Of a stretch of 43,451 nucleotides of DNA, positions 33,204-42,170 are shown piece after piece. Each line of letters starts with the position of its first letter. Position 1 is the first letter of the stretch. Origin of the DNA: Hungatella sp. (GTDB lineage Bacteria; Bacillota; Clostridia; Lachnospirales; Lachnospiraceae); assembly GCA_022796015.1 (NCBI GenBank), contig JAAWHU010000024.1:1-43451 (forward strand), read 5' to 3'. The notes below the pieces were generated by a model that saw nothing but the letters and a program-made list of their open reading frames with translations, was not told where the DNA came from and did not search any database. The position numbers and the translations under genes are program-made.

Positions 33204-34505
33204 ATGTTTGATAAGATACCTCAGCTGATCGGAAAGTCAGAGACCGTCAGCCATATCGGAAAAATTGAAAATGTTGTGGGCATGTCCATGGAGGCCTCAG
33301 GAGGCCGGTCCAGTATCGGGGATATCGTTATGATATACAATGAGGAACAGAACCGGCAGATGCCTGCGGAGGTAGTGGGGTTTAAAGATGGAAAGATCCA
33401 GCTTATGACCTATGAGGCTACCAGCGGTATTGCTTCGGGCAGTTTTGTGCGCAATACCCGCCACAGACTGAAGATTCCTGTAGGTGATTTTCTGAGAGGA
33501 AGAATCATCAATGCATTGGGGGAACCCATAGATGGGGGAGAACCCTTTCCCCCTTCCAAACAGTACACGGTCCAGAGCCCTTATATTAATCCTTTGAATC
33601 GTCCCCCCATCAGGGATAGACTGGAATTTGGAGTGAAGGCCATTGACGGTCTGAATACCATAGGGAAGGGCCAGAGAATCGGAATCTTTGCAGGTTCCGG
33701 CGTAGGCAAGAGTACCCTTATGGGTATGATCGCCAAGAATGTAAAGACAGACATCAACGTCATCGCTCTGGTGGGTGAGCGAGGCAGAGAGGTGCTGGAA
33801 TTTATCGAGAAAGATTTGGGAGAGGAAGGCATGGGGCGCTCTGTGCTGGTAGTGGCCACATCTGACCAGCCTGCCATGCTGAGAATGAAATGTCCTCTGG
33901 TGGCAACCACCATTGCCGAGTACTTTAAAGACCAGGGATATGACGTGCTTCTCATGATGGACTCCCTTACCAGGTATGCCATGGCTCAGCGGGAGATCGG
34001 CCTGGCCATCGGGGAGCCTCCCATTGCCAGAGGATATACACCCTCCATTTATGCGGAATTTCCCAAGCTCTTGGAGCGAAGCGGCAATTTCGGAAAAGGA
34101 TCCATTACCGGAGTTTACACGGTGCTGGTGGAAGGCGATGATACCAATGAGCCTATTTCCGATACGGTTCGAGGCATTCTGGATGGACATATCGTCTTAA
34201 GCCGCCAGCTGGCCAATGAGAATCATTTTCCTGCCATTGATATCGGCGCCAGCATCTCCAGGCTTATGGTGGAGATCGTGCCCGGAGAGCATCAGAGGAC
34301 GGCTTCCAGGTTTAGGAATCTTCTGGGTCTCTACCAGAAGAATGCGGATCTGATCTCCATAGGAGCCTACAAAAAGGGGACGAATCCGGCTCTTGACGAG
34401 GCAGTCTCAAAGATTGACCAGATTAACGAATTTTTGCGGCAGGAGATTCATGAGAGCTTCAGCTATGAGGAGACACTGGAACGAATTAAGGCCATAACCG
34501 GCTGA
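33204..34505 (+). CDS. fliI: Flagellum-specific ATPase FliI
   Basis: This 433-residue hexameric ATPase of the flagellar type III export apparatus is an F1-beta-like protein. The Walker A motif GSGVGKST is at residues 164-171. Walker B lies in VLLMMDSLTRYAMAQREIGLAIGEPP, the strongly conserved FliI/YscN segment. Length and order (after fliH, before fliJ) are standard. Confidence 0.97.
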   Translation: MFDKIPQLIGKSETVSHIGKIENVVGMSMEASGGRSSIGDIVMIYNEEQNRQMPAEVVGFKDGKIQLMTYEATSGIASGSFVRNTRHRLKIPVGDFLRGRIINALGEPIDGGEPFPPSKQYTVQSPYINPLNRPPIRDRLEFGVKAIDGLNTIGKGQRIGIFAGSGVGKSTLMGMIAKNVKTDINVIALVGERGREVLEFIEKDLGEEGMGRSVLVVATSDQPAMLRMKCPLVATTIAEYFKDQGYDVLLMMDSLTRYAMAQREIGLAIGEPPIARGYTPSIYAEFPKLLERSGNFGKGSITGVYTVLVEGDDTNEPISDTVRGILDGHIVLSRQLANENHFPAIDIGASISRLMVEIVPGEHQRTASRFRNLLGLYQKNADLISIGAYKKGTNPALDEAVSKIDQINEFLRQEIHESFSYEETLERIKAITG

Positions 34506-34522
34506 TTCTGGAGGACAGAAAG

Positions 34523-34981
34523 GTGAAACAGTTTAAGTACAGACTGGAGACAGTGCTGGACTATAAGACCCAGGTTCTGGATAATCTGAAGACAGAACAT
34601 GCCGTAATTATCCAGAATGTAAACAGGAAGCAGGAGGAGATTCGAGGTCTTCACCAGGAGTTAGCGGGCTTTGAGAGTGAGTTTGACAGAGCTAAGGCGG
34701 AAGGTTCCGCCATTGAGAATTACCGGCTTTTGGATATGTGCATCGGCCGGATGGAACAGATCATTGACGAAGAGAAAGAGCGCCTAAAGATTCTGCGCAG
34801 GCAGGAAGAAGAGAAGAAGCAGCAGGTTATAACCGCTAAGGTGGACACTTCAAAGTTTGAGAAATTAAAAGAAAAGAAGATCAAGGAATATCAGAAGGAA
34901 GCGGCCAAGGCGGATGAGACATTCATTGAGGAATTTGTCTCCAACACGGCTCTGCGCATTCGTCATCAGCACCGAGGCTGA
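34523..34981 (+). CDS. fliJ: Flagellar export protein FliJ
   Basis: This 152-residue, highly charged, almost fully coiled-coil protein fits FliJ, the central stalk-like subunit of the export ATPase. It starts with KQFKYRLETVLDYKTQVLDNLK, a typical FliJ N-terminus. The start is GTG with GGAGG about 8 nt upstream. It follows fliI by 17 bp. Confidence 0.9.
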   Translation: MKQFKYRLETVLDYKTQVLDNLKTEHAVIIQNVNRKQEEIRGLHQELAGFESEFDRAKAEGSAIENYRLLDMCIGRMEQIIDEEKERLKILRRQEEEKKQQVITAKVDTSKFEKLKEKKIKEYQKEAAKADETFIEEFVSNTALRIRHQHRG

Positions 34982-35073
34982 CACACAGCCAAAGGATGGC
35001 GCATAATTATATAGATAGTCACAGCTTAAAAGCTGTTGATTATAAATATCAAGAAAGAAAGGAGGGATAGGCC

Positions 35074-36249
35074 ATGGAAGCAGTAAAATTCCAGAATCCG
35101 GTCCAGGTAAAGCGGGCGGCTTCCCGCACAGCGGCGGCAGACCCTAAGACCTCAGGCGGCGACTTTGTAAAACTCCTTAAGGAGAAGAAAGAGATTGCAG
35201 AGCCTGGGGATCCTAAGACGGGTCAGACGGAAGGAAAGAAGGAGGAGAGCCAGCAGGTAAAGGACCAGACTGCCGAGACCGTCAAGGAGAAACCGGGGAA
35301 GGCAGAGGAGGACCCTGCTCCTGCAGAAGACCTTGCCGGCCAGGATGTGCTCTTACAGGCAGTGATTCAGCAGGCAGCAGTTCAGATGACAGTTCTTCCC
35401 CAGTCAGAGGAGCCGGTGACAGAGGCAGTTCTTCAGACAGGAGAGCTGGAAGGGATTATCCCTGCAGACAGTATCTCTGCGGAAGGCGAGGATTTGGCGG
35501 GAGCACAGGATGCAGTATCCCAGGATGCAGTTGGAACGGTTGAAAAACCGCAGGAGCCGGTCTTTGAACAGAAGGGCCAGGAAGAAAATACTTCCTCCAA
35601 GGAAGAGAACAGCCATGTCGTCCAGGATGAAGCCCCCTTAAAGCATGCGTCTGCCGAAAGAAAGCCGAAAGAAAGCCGGAACGAAGCGGTTCAGCTTGTA
35701 AAGAAAGAGCAGGCTCCTGTCCAAAGGCAAGAGCATGGGGAACAAAAGGGAGGCGTTCAGGAAGCAGCGTACACCGCCCATGACGTGAAAGGTCAGTCAG
35801 AGGCTGTGACACCTCAGCATAAGATGGAACCCATTCCTTTAAAGACCAGCGAGACGAACCTGCCTCAGGACCTGGGAAAAACTCTGTCGGCAAGACTTCC
35901 GGGAGGCGGTCAGGAACTGACAGTGGAGCTGGAACCGGCATACTTAGGGAAGCTTACCATAAAGCTTGTGTATGAAGGTGAGAGAGCGGCAGTATCCATC
36001 ATTGCCTCCAACCCCAGAACCCTTGAGCTTTTGAGTGAGAAAGCGGCGGAGATTGCCTCTATTCTGGAAGAGAAGACAGGTCAGGAGACTGTTATCTACA
36101 CTCAGCCCGCAAGTCAGGAACATGAAGAGCCGGACCCGAATCAAAGCCATGGCGGACGTCAGGACCAGGGAGAACGGCATGAGAACCGGGAGGAAGACCG
36201 GCATCAGACAGAGTCCTTTGCGCAGCAGCTGCGGCTGGGACTTGTATAA
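35074..36249 (+). CDS. fliK: Flagellar hook-length control protein FliK
   Basis: In this 391-residue protein residues 1-260 are low-complexity and rich in Glu, Lys, Gln and Pro, as expected of the ruler part. The C-terminal domain (about 275-350) matches FliK: QELTVELEPAYLGKLTIKLVYEGERAAVSI followed by LLSEKAAEIASILEEKTG. It measures hook length and switches export specificity. AAAGGAGGG precedes the start. Positioned before flgD, as usual. Confidence 0.9.
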   Translation: MEAVKFQNPVQVKRAASRTAAADPKTSGGDFVKLLKEKKEIAEPGDPKTGQTEGKKEESQQVKDQTAETVKEKPGKAEEDPAPAEDLAGQDVLLQAVIQQAAVQMTVLPQSEEPVTEAVLQTGELEGIIPADSISAEGEDLAGAQDAVSQDAVGTVEKPQEPVFEQKGQEENTSSKEENSHVVQDEAPLKHASAERKPKESRNEAVQLVKKEQAPVQRQEHGEQKGGVQEAAYTAHDVKGQSEAVTPQHKMEPIPLKTSETNLPQDLGKTLSARLPGGGQELTVELEPAYLGKLTIKLVYEGERAAVSIIASNPRTLELLSEKAAEIASILEEKTGQETVIYTQPASQEHEEPDPNQSHGGRQDQGERHENREEDRHQTESFAQQLRLGLV

Positions 36250-36267
36250 GAGAAAGAAGGAGAACAT

Positions 36268-36819
36268 ATGGCAGTAGCTTTAGGTTCCGTCAGCGGAACA
36301 GACAGCCCTTATAAGACCGGTTCCTACACTGTGGAGGCCAACGACAAGAACACCTTGAGCATGACAGGGTATTTTCAGCTTCTGGCAGCCCAGCTTAAGA
36401 ACCAGGATATGTCCAATCCCATGGACAACAGCGAGCTTATGGCTCAGATGACCCAGATGGCCATGGTACAGTCTATGACTACCATGACAGACGCCATGAA
36501 GAATTCCACAGCCGTCAATACCCAGACCTACGCGGCAAGCCTGGTGGGCCAGGAGGTAACAATGGCTGTAACAAAAGAAAATTCCTATGGAATTGAGACG
36601 CCGGTTGATGTAAAATATGCTAAGGTGGAGTATGTGAACTTTACCACAGGAAGTCCTACCATCAAGCTGGTGGATGATGAAAAAGAGTATTCCCTCACCC
36701 ACTTAGTAGGTATGGGCCGTGTTCCCAATCCTTTTAAGGACCAGACAGGAGAGTCGTCAGGGACAGGAGAAGGTGAAGGGGAAGGGGAACCGGAGGTTCC
36801 GAAGGAGCCGGAAGAGTAA
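36268..36819 (+). CDS. flgD: Flagellar hook assembly protein FlgD
   Basis: This 183-residue hook cap protein has the conserved N-terminal segment YFQLLAAQLKNQDMSNPMDNSELMAQMTQMAMVQSM. That region is the most recognisable part of FlgD. The C-terminus is an acidic Gly/Glu/Pro tail (GEGEGEGEPEVPKEPEE). It is shorter than enteric FlgD, but similar sizes occur in Clostridia. AGAAGGAG precedes the start. Confidence 0.92.
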   Translation: MAVALGSVSGTDSPYKTGSYTVEANDKNTLSMTGYFQLLAAQLKNQDMSNPMDNSELMAQMTQMAMVQSMTTMTDAMKNSTAVNTQTYAASLVGQEVTMAVTKENSYGIETPVDVKYAKVEYVNFTTGSPTIKLVDDEKEYSLTHLVGMGRVPNPFKDQTGESSGTGEGEGEGEPEVPKEPEE

Positions 36820-36877
36820 AGGAACCGGGGGTTTTTGAGGAGACACAAGGCAAAGGCTTTTGGAAAGAAGGATGAAC

Positions 36878-37258
36878 ATGGATGTTAGTGGAGTAAGCTT
36901 TTTTGAGGGCAGACCATCCGGCATCCCCGGACAGACCGCCATGGCGCCTGGAACGGGGGGAAACAAGACAGGATTCAATGCGCTTCTCCAGGAAAAGGCG
37001 AAGGCTGGCCTGAATTTTTCCAAACATGCTGCAAAACGAATGAACGAGAGAGGCATCGCAGTTGACAATCAGCTTATGAGCGATTTGGAACATGCCGTGG
37101 AGGATGCCCGCAGGAAGGGAGCCCGGGATGTGGCCATTATCGGCCGTCAGGGTGTCTTTATCGTCAACGTGCCCAACAACACGGTGGTTACCACCATGTC
37201 TCAGAATGATATGAAAGAGCGGGTATTTACCAATATTGACAGTGCTGTCCTGATGTAG
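36878..37258 (+). CDS. Flagellar operon protein, TIGR02530 family
   Basis: This short basic protein has the conserved core FSKHAAKRMNERGIAVDNQLMSDLEHAVEDARRKGARD, then VFIVNVPNNTVVTTM, of the small flagellar operon family found between flgD and flgE in many Firmicutes. Its exact role is unclear to me; the position suggests hook assembly. A TTG at 36860 and an ATG at 36872 are possible starts. ATG 36878 has AAGAAGG six bases upstream and is preferred, giving 126 residues. Confidence 0.85.
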   Translation: MDVSGVSFFEGRPSGIPGQTAMAPGTGGNKTGFNALLQEKAKAGLNFSKHAAKRMNERGIAVDNQLMSDLEHAVEDARRKGARDVAIIGRQGVFIVNVPNNTVVTTMSQNDMKERVFTNIDSAVLM

Positions 37259-37330
37259 CAGGACCTCCTATGAGGATGCTATTCCCTCTGTCAGAAGGGC
37301 CGAGGGAAGGATAGAGAAAGGAAAAGAGAT

Positions 37331-38317
37331 ATGTTAAGAGCAATGGATTCAGCAGTGGCGGGTCTTAGGGCCCACCAGAACAAGATGGATGTGGTGGGCC
37401 ACAATATCGCCAACGTAAATACATTTGGATTTAAGGCTCAGACCTATACATTTAAGGAGGCTATGTATCAGACCTCCACGGCTTCTACAGGCGGTTCCGC
37501 TAGTGCCGGCGGTACCAACGCGGCTCAGTATGGTTACGGTACCTTGATGGGGAGTATCGGTATGGATATGACCTCCAGTACACCTTCCTATGTAGGCGGT
37601 TTTAATGCCTCCATTGAGGGAGAAGGGTTCTTTATTACAAGCCCCCAGAGGAAACAAAACTTAACTCTTGGTGGCACAGCGGATGATTCCATGAGTATTA
37701 AAGGTGCAGATTTTAACTATACCCGAGTTGGGCAGTTTATGGTAGACAGCAACGGATATATTGTAGACACCAATAAGAATTTTATATATGGTTATGCTGC
37801 TATAGATAGCAAAGGTGTTCCTGCAGATGCAACTGAATTGGGAGTTTTACGTTTGCCGACACAGGTTACAGTTGACAAGGATGGTAATGTAACAGCTGAC
37901 TTTGGTAATGATGCACCTGATACTCCGGCAGTATTATCCACGGCTATTGAAGTCAATGCTATGGGCAAGATTACAGCTACCGTTAAGGCTAAGGATGAGA
38001 ATGATAAAGAAACCACTGCTACCATAGAAATCGGCCAGCTTGCTCTTGCCACCTTCCAGAACCCCAATGGTCTTACCAAGGCAGGCGGCAACTATTATAA
38101 GACCAACAAGAACGACAACGCCGGCCAGGTAGCGGCATGCAAGCCCGGCGACGCAGGCAGCGCCACGCTTATGACCGGATATATCGAGGCCTCCAACGTG
38201 GATCTTGCAAAAGAGTTTGCCGACATGATCACCACACACAGAGGTTTCCAGGCCAATTCCAAGATGATCACGGTCAGCGATGAGATGTTGTCTGACCTGG
38301 TAGCCATGAAGAGGTAA
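37331..38317 (+). CDS. flgE: Flagellar hook protein FlgE
   Basis: This 328-residue protein builds the hook. The N-terminus (MDSAVAGLRAHQNKMDVVGHNIANVNTFGFKAQ) is the rod/hook signature, and the C-terminus (YIEASNVDLAKEFADMITTHRGFQANSKMITVSDEML) is its partner helix. The middle, exposed domain (about residues 110-235) has clearly more A/T-rich codons than both ends. The protein is short for FlgE, but a hook role is supported by position after flgD and before flbD. A repetitive folded element begins directly after its stop. Confidence 0.93.
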   Translation: MLRAMDSAVAGLRAHQNKMDVVGHNIANVNTFGFKAQTYTFKEAMYQTSTASTGGSASAGGTNAAQYGYGTLMGSIGMDMTSSTPSYVGGFNASIEGEGFFITSPQRKQNLTLGGTADDSMSIKGADFNYTRVGQFMVDSNGYIVDTNKNFIYGYAAIDSKGVPADATELGVLRLPTQVTVDKDGNVTADFGNDAPDTPAVLSTAIEVNAMGKITATVKAKDENDKETTATIEIGQLALATFQNPNGLTKAGGNYYKTNKNDNAGQVAACKPGDAGSATLMTGYIEASNVDLAKEFADMITTHRGFQANSKMITVSDEMLSDLVAMKR

Positions 38318-38462
38318 TAAGTTACTGTTCACGCCATGACGAATCACCACGCTGATTCGTCATGGGCCAGTACGGTTGTGAGGCCAAGGCATATGCCCCA
38401 GGCAATCTTAAGTGGGCATATGCAGTTATGTTCACAGGGGCCTGTGAACAGTAACATAATAA
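38315..38462. repeat. 136-bp multi-hairpin repeat element with possible TAATAA target duplication
   Basis: The element (38321-38456) starts with GTTACTGTTCAC and ends with GTGAACAGTAAC (38444-38455), a perfect 12-bp terminal inverted repeat. Inside are a perfect 13-bp stem (38334-38346 with 38353-38365, 6-nt loop) and a 10-bp stem GCATATGCCC/GGGCATATGC (38389-38398 with 38414-38423). A third hairpin pairs TGTTCACAGG with CCTGTGAACA (38429-38438 with 38441-38450) and competes with the terminal repeat. TAATAA occurs immediately left (38315-38320, containing the flgE stop) and one base after the right end (38457-38462), so it may be a target-site duplication. No protein is encoded. Confidence 0.7.
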
Positions 38463-38634
38463 ACCCTAAAGATAGGAAGATGTTATGAAATGGCGTAAAA
38501 GCAATGACCAGAAGATTATGGACAGAGCCCGCAAAGCACGCATGGACAGAATCAGTGGGGAGAGAAGCCGTGAGAGGAACAGCCTCTCCTCCCAGAGTGG
38601 AGTGAGCCAGACTGAAGATGGCGGAGGGAAGAGA

Positions 38635-38832
38635 ATGATAAGGGTGACGCGGTTAAGCGGTGAAGTGTTATACTTGAATATATTTCAGATTGAGTCGATG
38701 GAGTCTATACCCGAAACGAAGATTAAGATGATGAATGGCTATTATTTCCTCGTAAAGGATTCCGCAGAATCGGTGTTAGAGCAGATCAGGGCGTTTCTTA
38801 ATGGTTGTATGGTCCCCGGGGGACCAAAATAA
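38635..38832 (+). CDS. flbD: Flagellar FlbD family protein
   Basis: This small protein of about 65 residues (MIRVTRLSGEVLYLNIFQIESMES, then KMMNGYYFLVKDSAESVLEQI) matches FlbD-like proteins found between flgE and motA in Firmicutes. It is probably structural or linked to FliL/MotAB; the role is not settled. ATG 38635 has GGAGGG six bases upstream and matches the family start. The frame is open upstream to ATG 38485 (AGGAAG before it), which would add 50 very basic residues. Confidence 0.85.
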   Translation: MIRVTRLSGEVLYLNIFQIESMESIPETKIKMMNGYYFLVKDSAESVLEQIRAFLNGCMVPGGPK

Positions 38833-38867
38833 GCGGATTATCAATTTATAGGTAGGAGGAAAAGGTA

Positions 38868-39680
38868 ATGGATATATCAACATTGATCGGCTGGATAATG
38901 GCCATGGGTTTGATCGTTTGGGGAATCGGCTTTGCAAAATTAGGCAATTTCTGGGATGCGCAAAGTTTGGCCATCGTATTGGGAGGCGCTATCGCTGCGA
39001 TTATTGCAAGTTACCCATTCCGTATCTTGAAGGATGTACCGAAGCATATTCTGATCTGTTTTAAGGGAGGAAAGTATAACATTCCCAAGCTGGTAGATCA
39101 GATGGTAGATCTGGCTATGCTGGCCAGGCAGAGCGGACTTCTGGCTCTGGAGGAGAAGGCTGAAGAGATCAAGGATCCTTTCTTCAAGCAGAGCGTCTTA
39201 AAAATTGTAGATGCCAACGACCCGGACAAGGTTCGGGAACTTCTGGAGAAGGAGCTGGACGATATGGCGGCCCGCCATGATGAGGCGGCCGGTATCTATG
39301 AGAAAGGCTCCGCTTACGCTCCCGCCTTTGGTATGATCGGTACTCTGGTAGGTCTGATCAACATGTTAAAGGGCATGAACCTTGGAGACGGCGGCGGCGC
39401 CAGCAACTTAGGTCAGGATATGTCCGTGGCTCTGATCACAACCTTTTACGGCAGTGCATTTGCTAACATCTTCTTCCAGCCTATTGCCAAGAAGTTGAGA
39501 ATCCGGCAGGCAGAGGAGGAGCTTTACTGCGCCACCATCGTGGAGGGCGTTATGGCCATTATGGCAGGAGAGAATCCCAAGTTCTTGAGAGAACATCTTC
39601 TTTCCTGTATGAAACGGTCACAGCAGAAGAAACTCCTCTTAAAGGCAGCTAAGTCCGGCGGAGAAGGCGGTGAGGGCTGA
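38868..39680 (+). CDS. motA: Flagellar motor stator protein MotA
   Basis: This 270-residue inner-membrane protein has about four transmembrane helices. Typical segments are LGGAIAAIIASYPF, the large cytoplasmic loop with RQSGLLALEEKAEEIKDPFFKQ, and AYAPAFGMIGTLVGLINMLKGM with the conserved Pro. With MotB it forms the ion channel that drives rotation. The stop overlaps motB by one base (TGATG). Confidence 0.96.
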   Translation: MDISTLIGWIMAMGLIVWGIGFAKLGNFWDAQSLAIVLGGAIAAIIASYPFRILKDVPKHILICFKGGKYNIPKLVDQMVDLAMLARQSGLLALEEKAEEIKDPFFKQSVLKIVDANDPDKVRELLEKELDDMAARHDEAAGIYEKGSAYAPAFGMIGTLVGLINMLKGMNLGDGGGASNLGQDMSVALITTFYGSAFANIFFQPIAKKLRIRQAEEELYCATIVEGVMAIMAGENPKFLREHLLSCMKRSQQKKLLLKAAKSGGEGGEG

Positions 39681-40609
39681 TGGGCAGAAGGAAAAAAGGC
39701 GGCGGAGGCGGTGAAGACTGCGGAAGCTGGATGGATACATACGGAGACATGGTTACATTGTTATTGTGTTTCTTCGTAATGCTGTACTCCATGTCCGACA
39801 TTAATCAACAGAAGTGGGAAATGTTCGTAAAGAGCATTTTCCCCAATGCAGGCGATACCGAGCAGATTGCCATCAATGAGAATATAGCAGAAGGCGAATA
39901 TGACGTGTCTGGTGTTCTCAAGGTGGAGGAGGAGCTGCCGGAGATTGAGGATCCGGAAGAACTCTGGGTTACGCTTGTAAATAAATTAAACGAAAGCGGC
40001 GTTGATGGAGTGTCTGTGTCCCGGGGGGAGGGATACACTTTTGTTGTTTTTGAGAATCAGGCATTTTTTAACGGCGACAGTTCGGTTCTGACAGAGGACG
40101 CCATAAAAATTCTTGATATTTTCTGTGATATAATCGGCCCGGAGGCAGATAATATTTCTCAGATTGAGATTATGGGCCACACGGCTCAGGCAAACCCTGA
40201 GAGAATGAACAACCCAAGGACGGACCGTATCCTTTCGGCTATGCGTTCGGCGGAGGTGGCTGCATATATCCAGAATAAGGATGTCATTGAACCCAGCAAG
40301 CTGGTGGGAATCAGCTACGGACAGTATCGGTCCGTGGATACCAATGAGACCAGCGAAGGAAGAGCCAGGAACCGGCGTGTGGAATTTCTTATTGTAGATG
40401 CAGGCGCTGACATTAAGTCTATGAACGACTATTACGATGAATTCTACAGCAATATGAGCGAGGGTTCCGTGGTGGTTACCGATGGGATTTCCCAGGAGGT
40501 AAAAGACGGATTTACCACAATGGATGAGGGCAGTATGGAAGGGGAGGCCAGTATGGTTCCGGAGACGGATCCCTCACCGGATGCCCAGGCCCAGGTTCCG
40601 GCAGAATAA
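39680..40609 (+). CDS. motB: Flagellar motor stator protein MotB
   Basis: This 309-residue stator has a short basic N-terminus and one membrane helix (about 22-40). Asp23 in DTYGDMVTLLLCFF is the conserved ion-binding Asp. A C-terminal OmpA-like domain binds peptidoglycan (IEIMGHTAQANPERMNNPRTDRILSAMRSAEVAAYI; LVGISYGQYR; ARNRRVEFLI). The tail after the OmpA domain is acidic and disordered. fliL, usually next, is not present. Confidence 0.95.
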   Translation: MGRRKKGGGGGEDCGSWMDTYGDMVTLLLCFFVMLYSMSDINQQKWEMFVKSIFPNAGDTEQIAINENIAEGEYDVSGVLKVEEELPEIEDPEELWVTLVNKLNESGVDGVSVSRGEGYTFVVFENQAFFNGDSSVLTEDAIKILDIFCDIIGPEADNISQIEIMGHTAQANPERMNNPRTDRILSAMRSAEVAAYIQNKDVIEPSKLVGISYGQYRSVDTNETSEGRARNRRVEFLIVDAGADIKSMNDYYDEFYSNMSEGSVVVTDGISQEVKDGFTTMDEGSMEGEASMVPETDPSPDAQAQVPAE

Positions 40610-40635
40610 GAATTGAGGAGAGGTGGCTTTAAGAA

Positions 40636-41721
40636 ATGGCAGATGTATTATCCCAAAGTCAGATAGATGCGCTTTTAAAGTCCATGGCGACCGCTCCGGC
40701 GGAGCCGGCGGCTACGGCTGTCAAGGACGAAAAGAAGAAAGTAGAGACCGAACAGGTTAAATACAGCAAATATGACTTTTACAGCCCCAGAAAGTTTACA
40801 AAAGATAAGATGAAGATCCTCACAAGTGTATTTGAAAACTATGCACGGATCATCACATCTCAGGTCAACGGCGTGTTCCGTGTTATGACTGATATTACGG
40901 TTATGGAGGTTCAGGAGCGCCGCTATTATGAGTATGTAAACTCTCTTAATGAAAATGATACAGTTACTTTGGTGAATGCCATAATTCCTGACCAAAACAA
41001 GAATCTGGTTCCCCTAATGATGTATGTGACGCCCGGTCTGGTGATTACTCTCATCGACCATATGCTGGGCGGCGGGGAGAGTGTGGTGAAGGTGAAGGAG
41101 GGGTACAGGTACTCCGATGTGGAGACAGCCTTGTACCGGAGAATTTTGTCTTACCTGATTCAGGCTTTGAAGGACGGCTTTTCTAATTATATCAGTATGG
41201 AATTTAAGGCCCAGAGGATTGAGGACAATCCCAGTATGATACAGGATGTGGGTCTTGATGAGACGGTGGCTATCATTCATCTCAATGTGGATGTGACGGG
41301 CCTGGCAGTGGAGCGAATCAGAATCTGCCTGCCGGGAACCCTATTGGAGGCCATCTTCCAGGTGATTGATACCCGCAAACACATTGCCAGGGGTTATGCA
41401 TATGAGGATAACAGGGAGACCATCCTTGATAATATCCGTCAGTCCCAGCTTCCGGTTACCGGACAGCTTGGCACCGTATTCCTTGACTTAAGTGATATCT
41501 ATCATCTGAAGGTGGGAGATGTCATAGACATGAGCAAGGGAAAGGACAAAGATGTGAAGCTGTTTGTGGGTAAGCAGGCATGGTTTACCGGCAAAATGGG
41601 AGTTTATAAGAAGAATGTAGCCGTCCGAATTAACAGACGCCTCTATGAGGAGGATGAGGAAGAGCCTCAGGAAGAAATTCCGACAGAAGACCTGCCCCAG
41701 GCAGGAATTGAAGATGTGTGA
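40636..41721 (+). CDS. fliM: Flagellar motor switch protein FliM
   Basis: This 361-residue rotor protein begins with the CheY-P-binding peptide VLSQSQIDALLKSM (residues 4-17). The CheC-like middle domain and the C-terminal SpoA/FliN-like domain follow (LGTVFLDLSDIYHLKVGDVIDM, KLFVGKQAWFTGKMGVYKKNVAVRI). It follows motB by 26 bp. Confidence 0.96.
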   Translation: MADVLSQSQIDALLKSMATAPAEPAATAVKDEKKKVETEQVKYSKYDFYSPRKFTKDKMKILTSVFENYARIITSQVNGVFRVMTDITVMEVQERRYYEYVNSLNENDTVTLVNAIIPDQNKNLVPLMMYVTPGLVITLIDHMLGGGESVVKVKEGYRYSDVETALYRRILSYLIQALKDGFSNYISMEFKAQRIEDNPSMIQDVGLDETVAIIHLNVDVTGLAVERIRICLPGTLLEAIFQVIDTRKHIARGYAYEDNRETILDNIRQSQLPVTGQLGTVFLDLSDIYHLKVGDVIDMSKGKDKDVKLFVGKQAWFTGKMGVYKKNVAVRINRRLYEEDEEEPQEEIPTEDLPQAGIEDV

Positions 41722-41786
41722 TGGCAGGAAGCTGCGTCAATATAAATAAGCAAGAAAATGTATTTTAGAAAAGAGAGGGAAAAAAA

Positions 41787-42149
41787 ATGGCTAAAATTAT
41801 GTTAGTTGATGATGCCGCATTTATGAGGATGATGGTTAAGAATGCTTTGACAAAAAGTGGATATGACAACTTTGTGGAGGCACAGGATGGTGCAGAGGCC
41901 GTAAAGAAATATGAGGAAGAAAAGCCTGATATGGTAATTATGGATATCACGATGCCCAACATGGATGGACTTCAGGCCTTAAAGAAGATCAGAGAAGCTC
42001 ATCCCGATGCTAAGATTGTTATGTGTACTGCCATGGGTCAGGAAGGCATGGTTGTGGACGCGATTAAGTCCGGTGCAAAGGATTTCATTGTAAAGCCCTT
42101 TAACGCGGACCGTATTGTCCAGACCGTTAATACAATTTTAGGAAACTAA
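41787..42149 (+). CDS. cheY: Chemotaxis response regulator CheY
   Basis: This 120-residue single-domain receiver has acidic residues D8/D9, phosphoacceptor Asp53 (VIMDITMPNMDG), the Thr in MCTAMG and the Lys in FIVKPFN. It has no output domain. It binds FliM and FliY to control rotation. AGAGAGGG precedes the start. It lies within the motor-switch gene group. Confidence 0.96.
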   Translation: MAKIMLVDDAAFMRMMVKNALTKSGYDNFVEAQDGAEAVKKYEEEKPDMVIMDITMPNMDGLQALKKIREAHPDAKIVMCTAMGQEGMVVDAIKSGAKDFIVKPFNADRIVQTVNTILGN

Positions 42150-42170
42150 TACCTGGCAGGAGGGACGGAG

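Noticed and set aside
34982..35073. Terminator or small gene between fliJ and fliK
   Set aside because: Only a tiny AGCTT/AAGCT pairing and no frame with a start and ribosome site apart from fliK.
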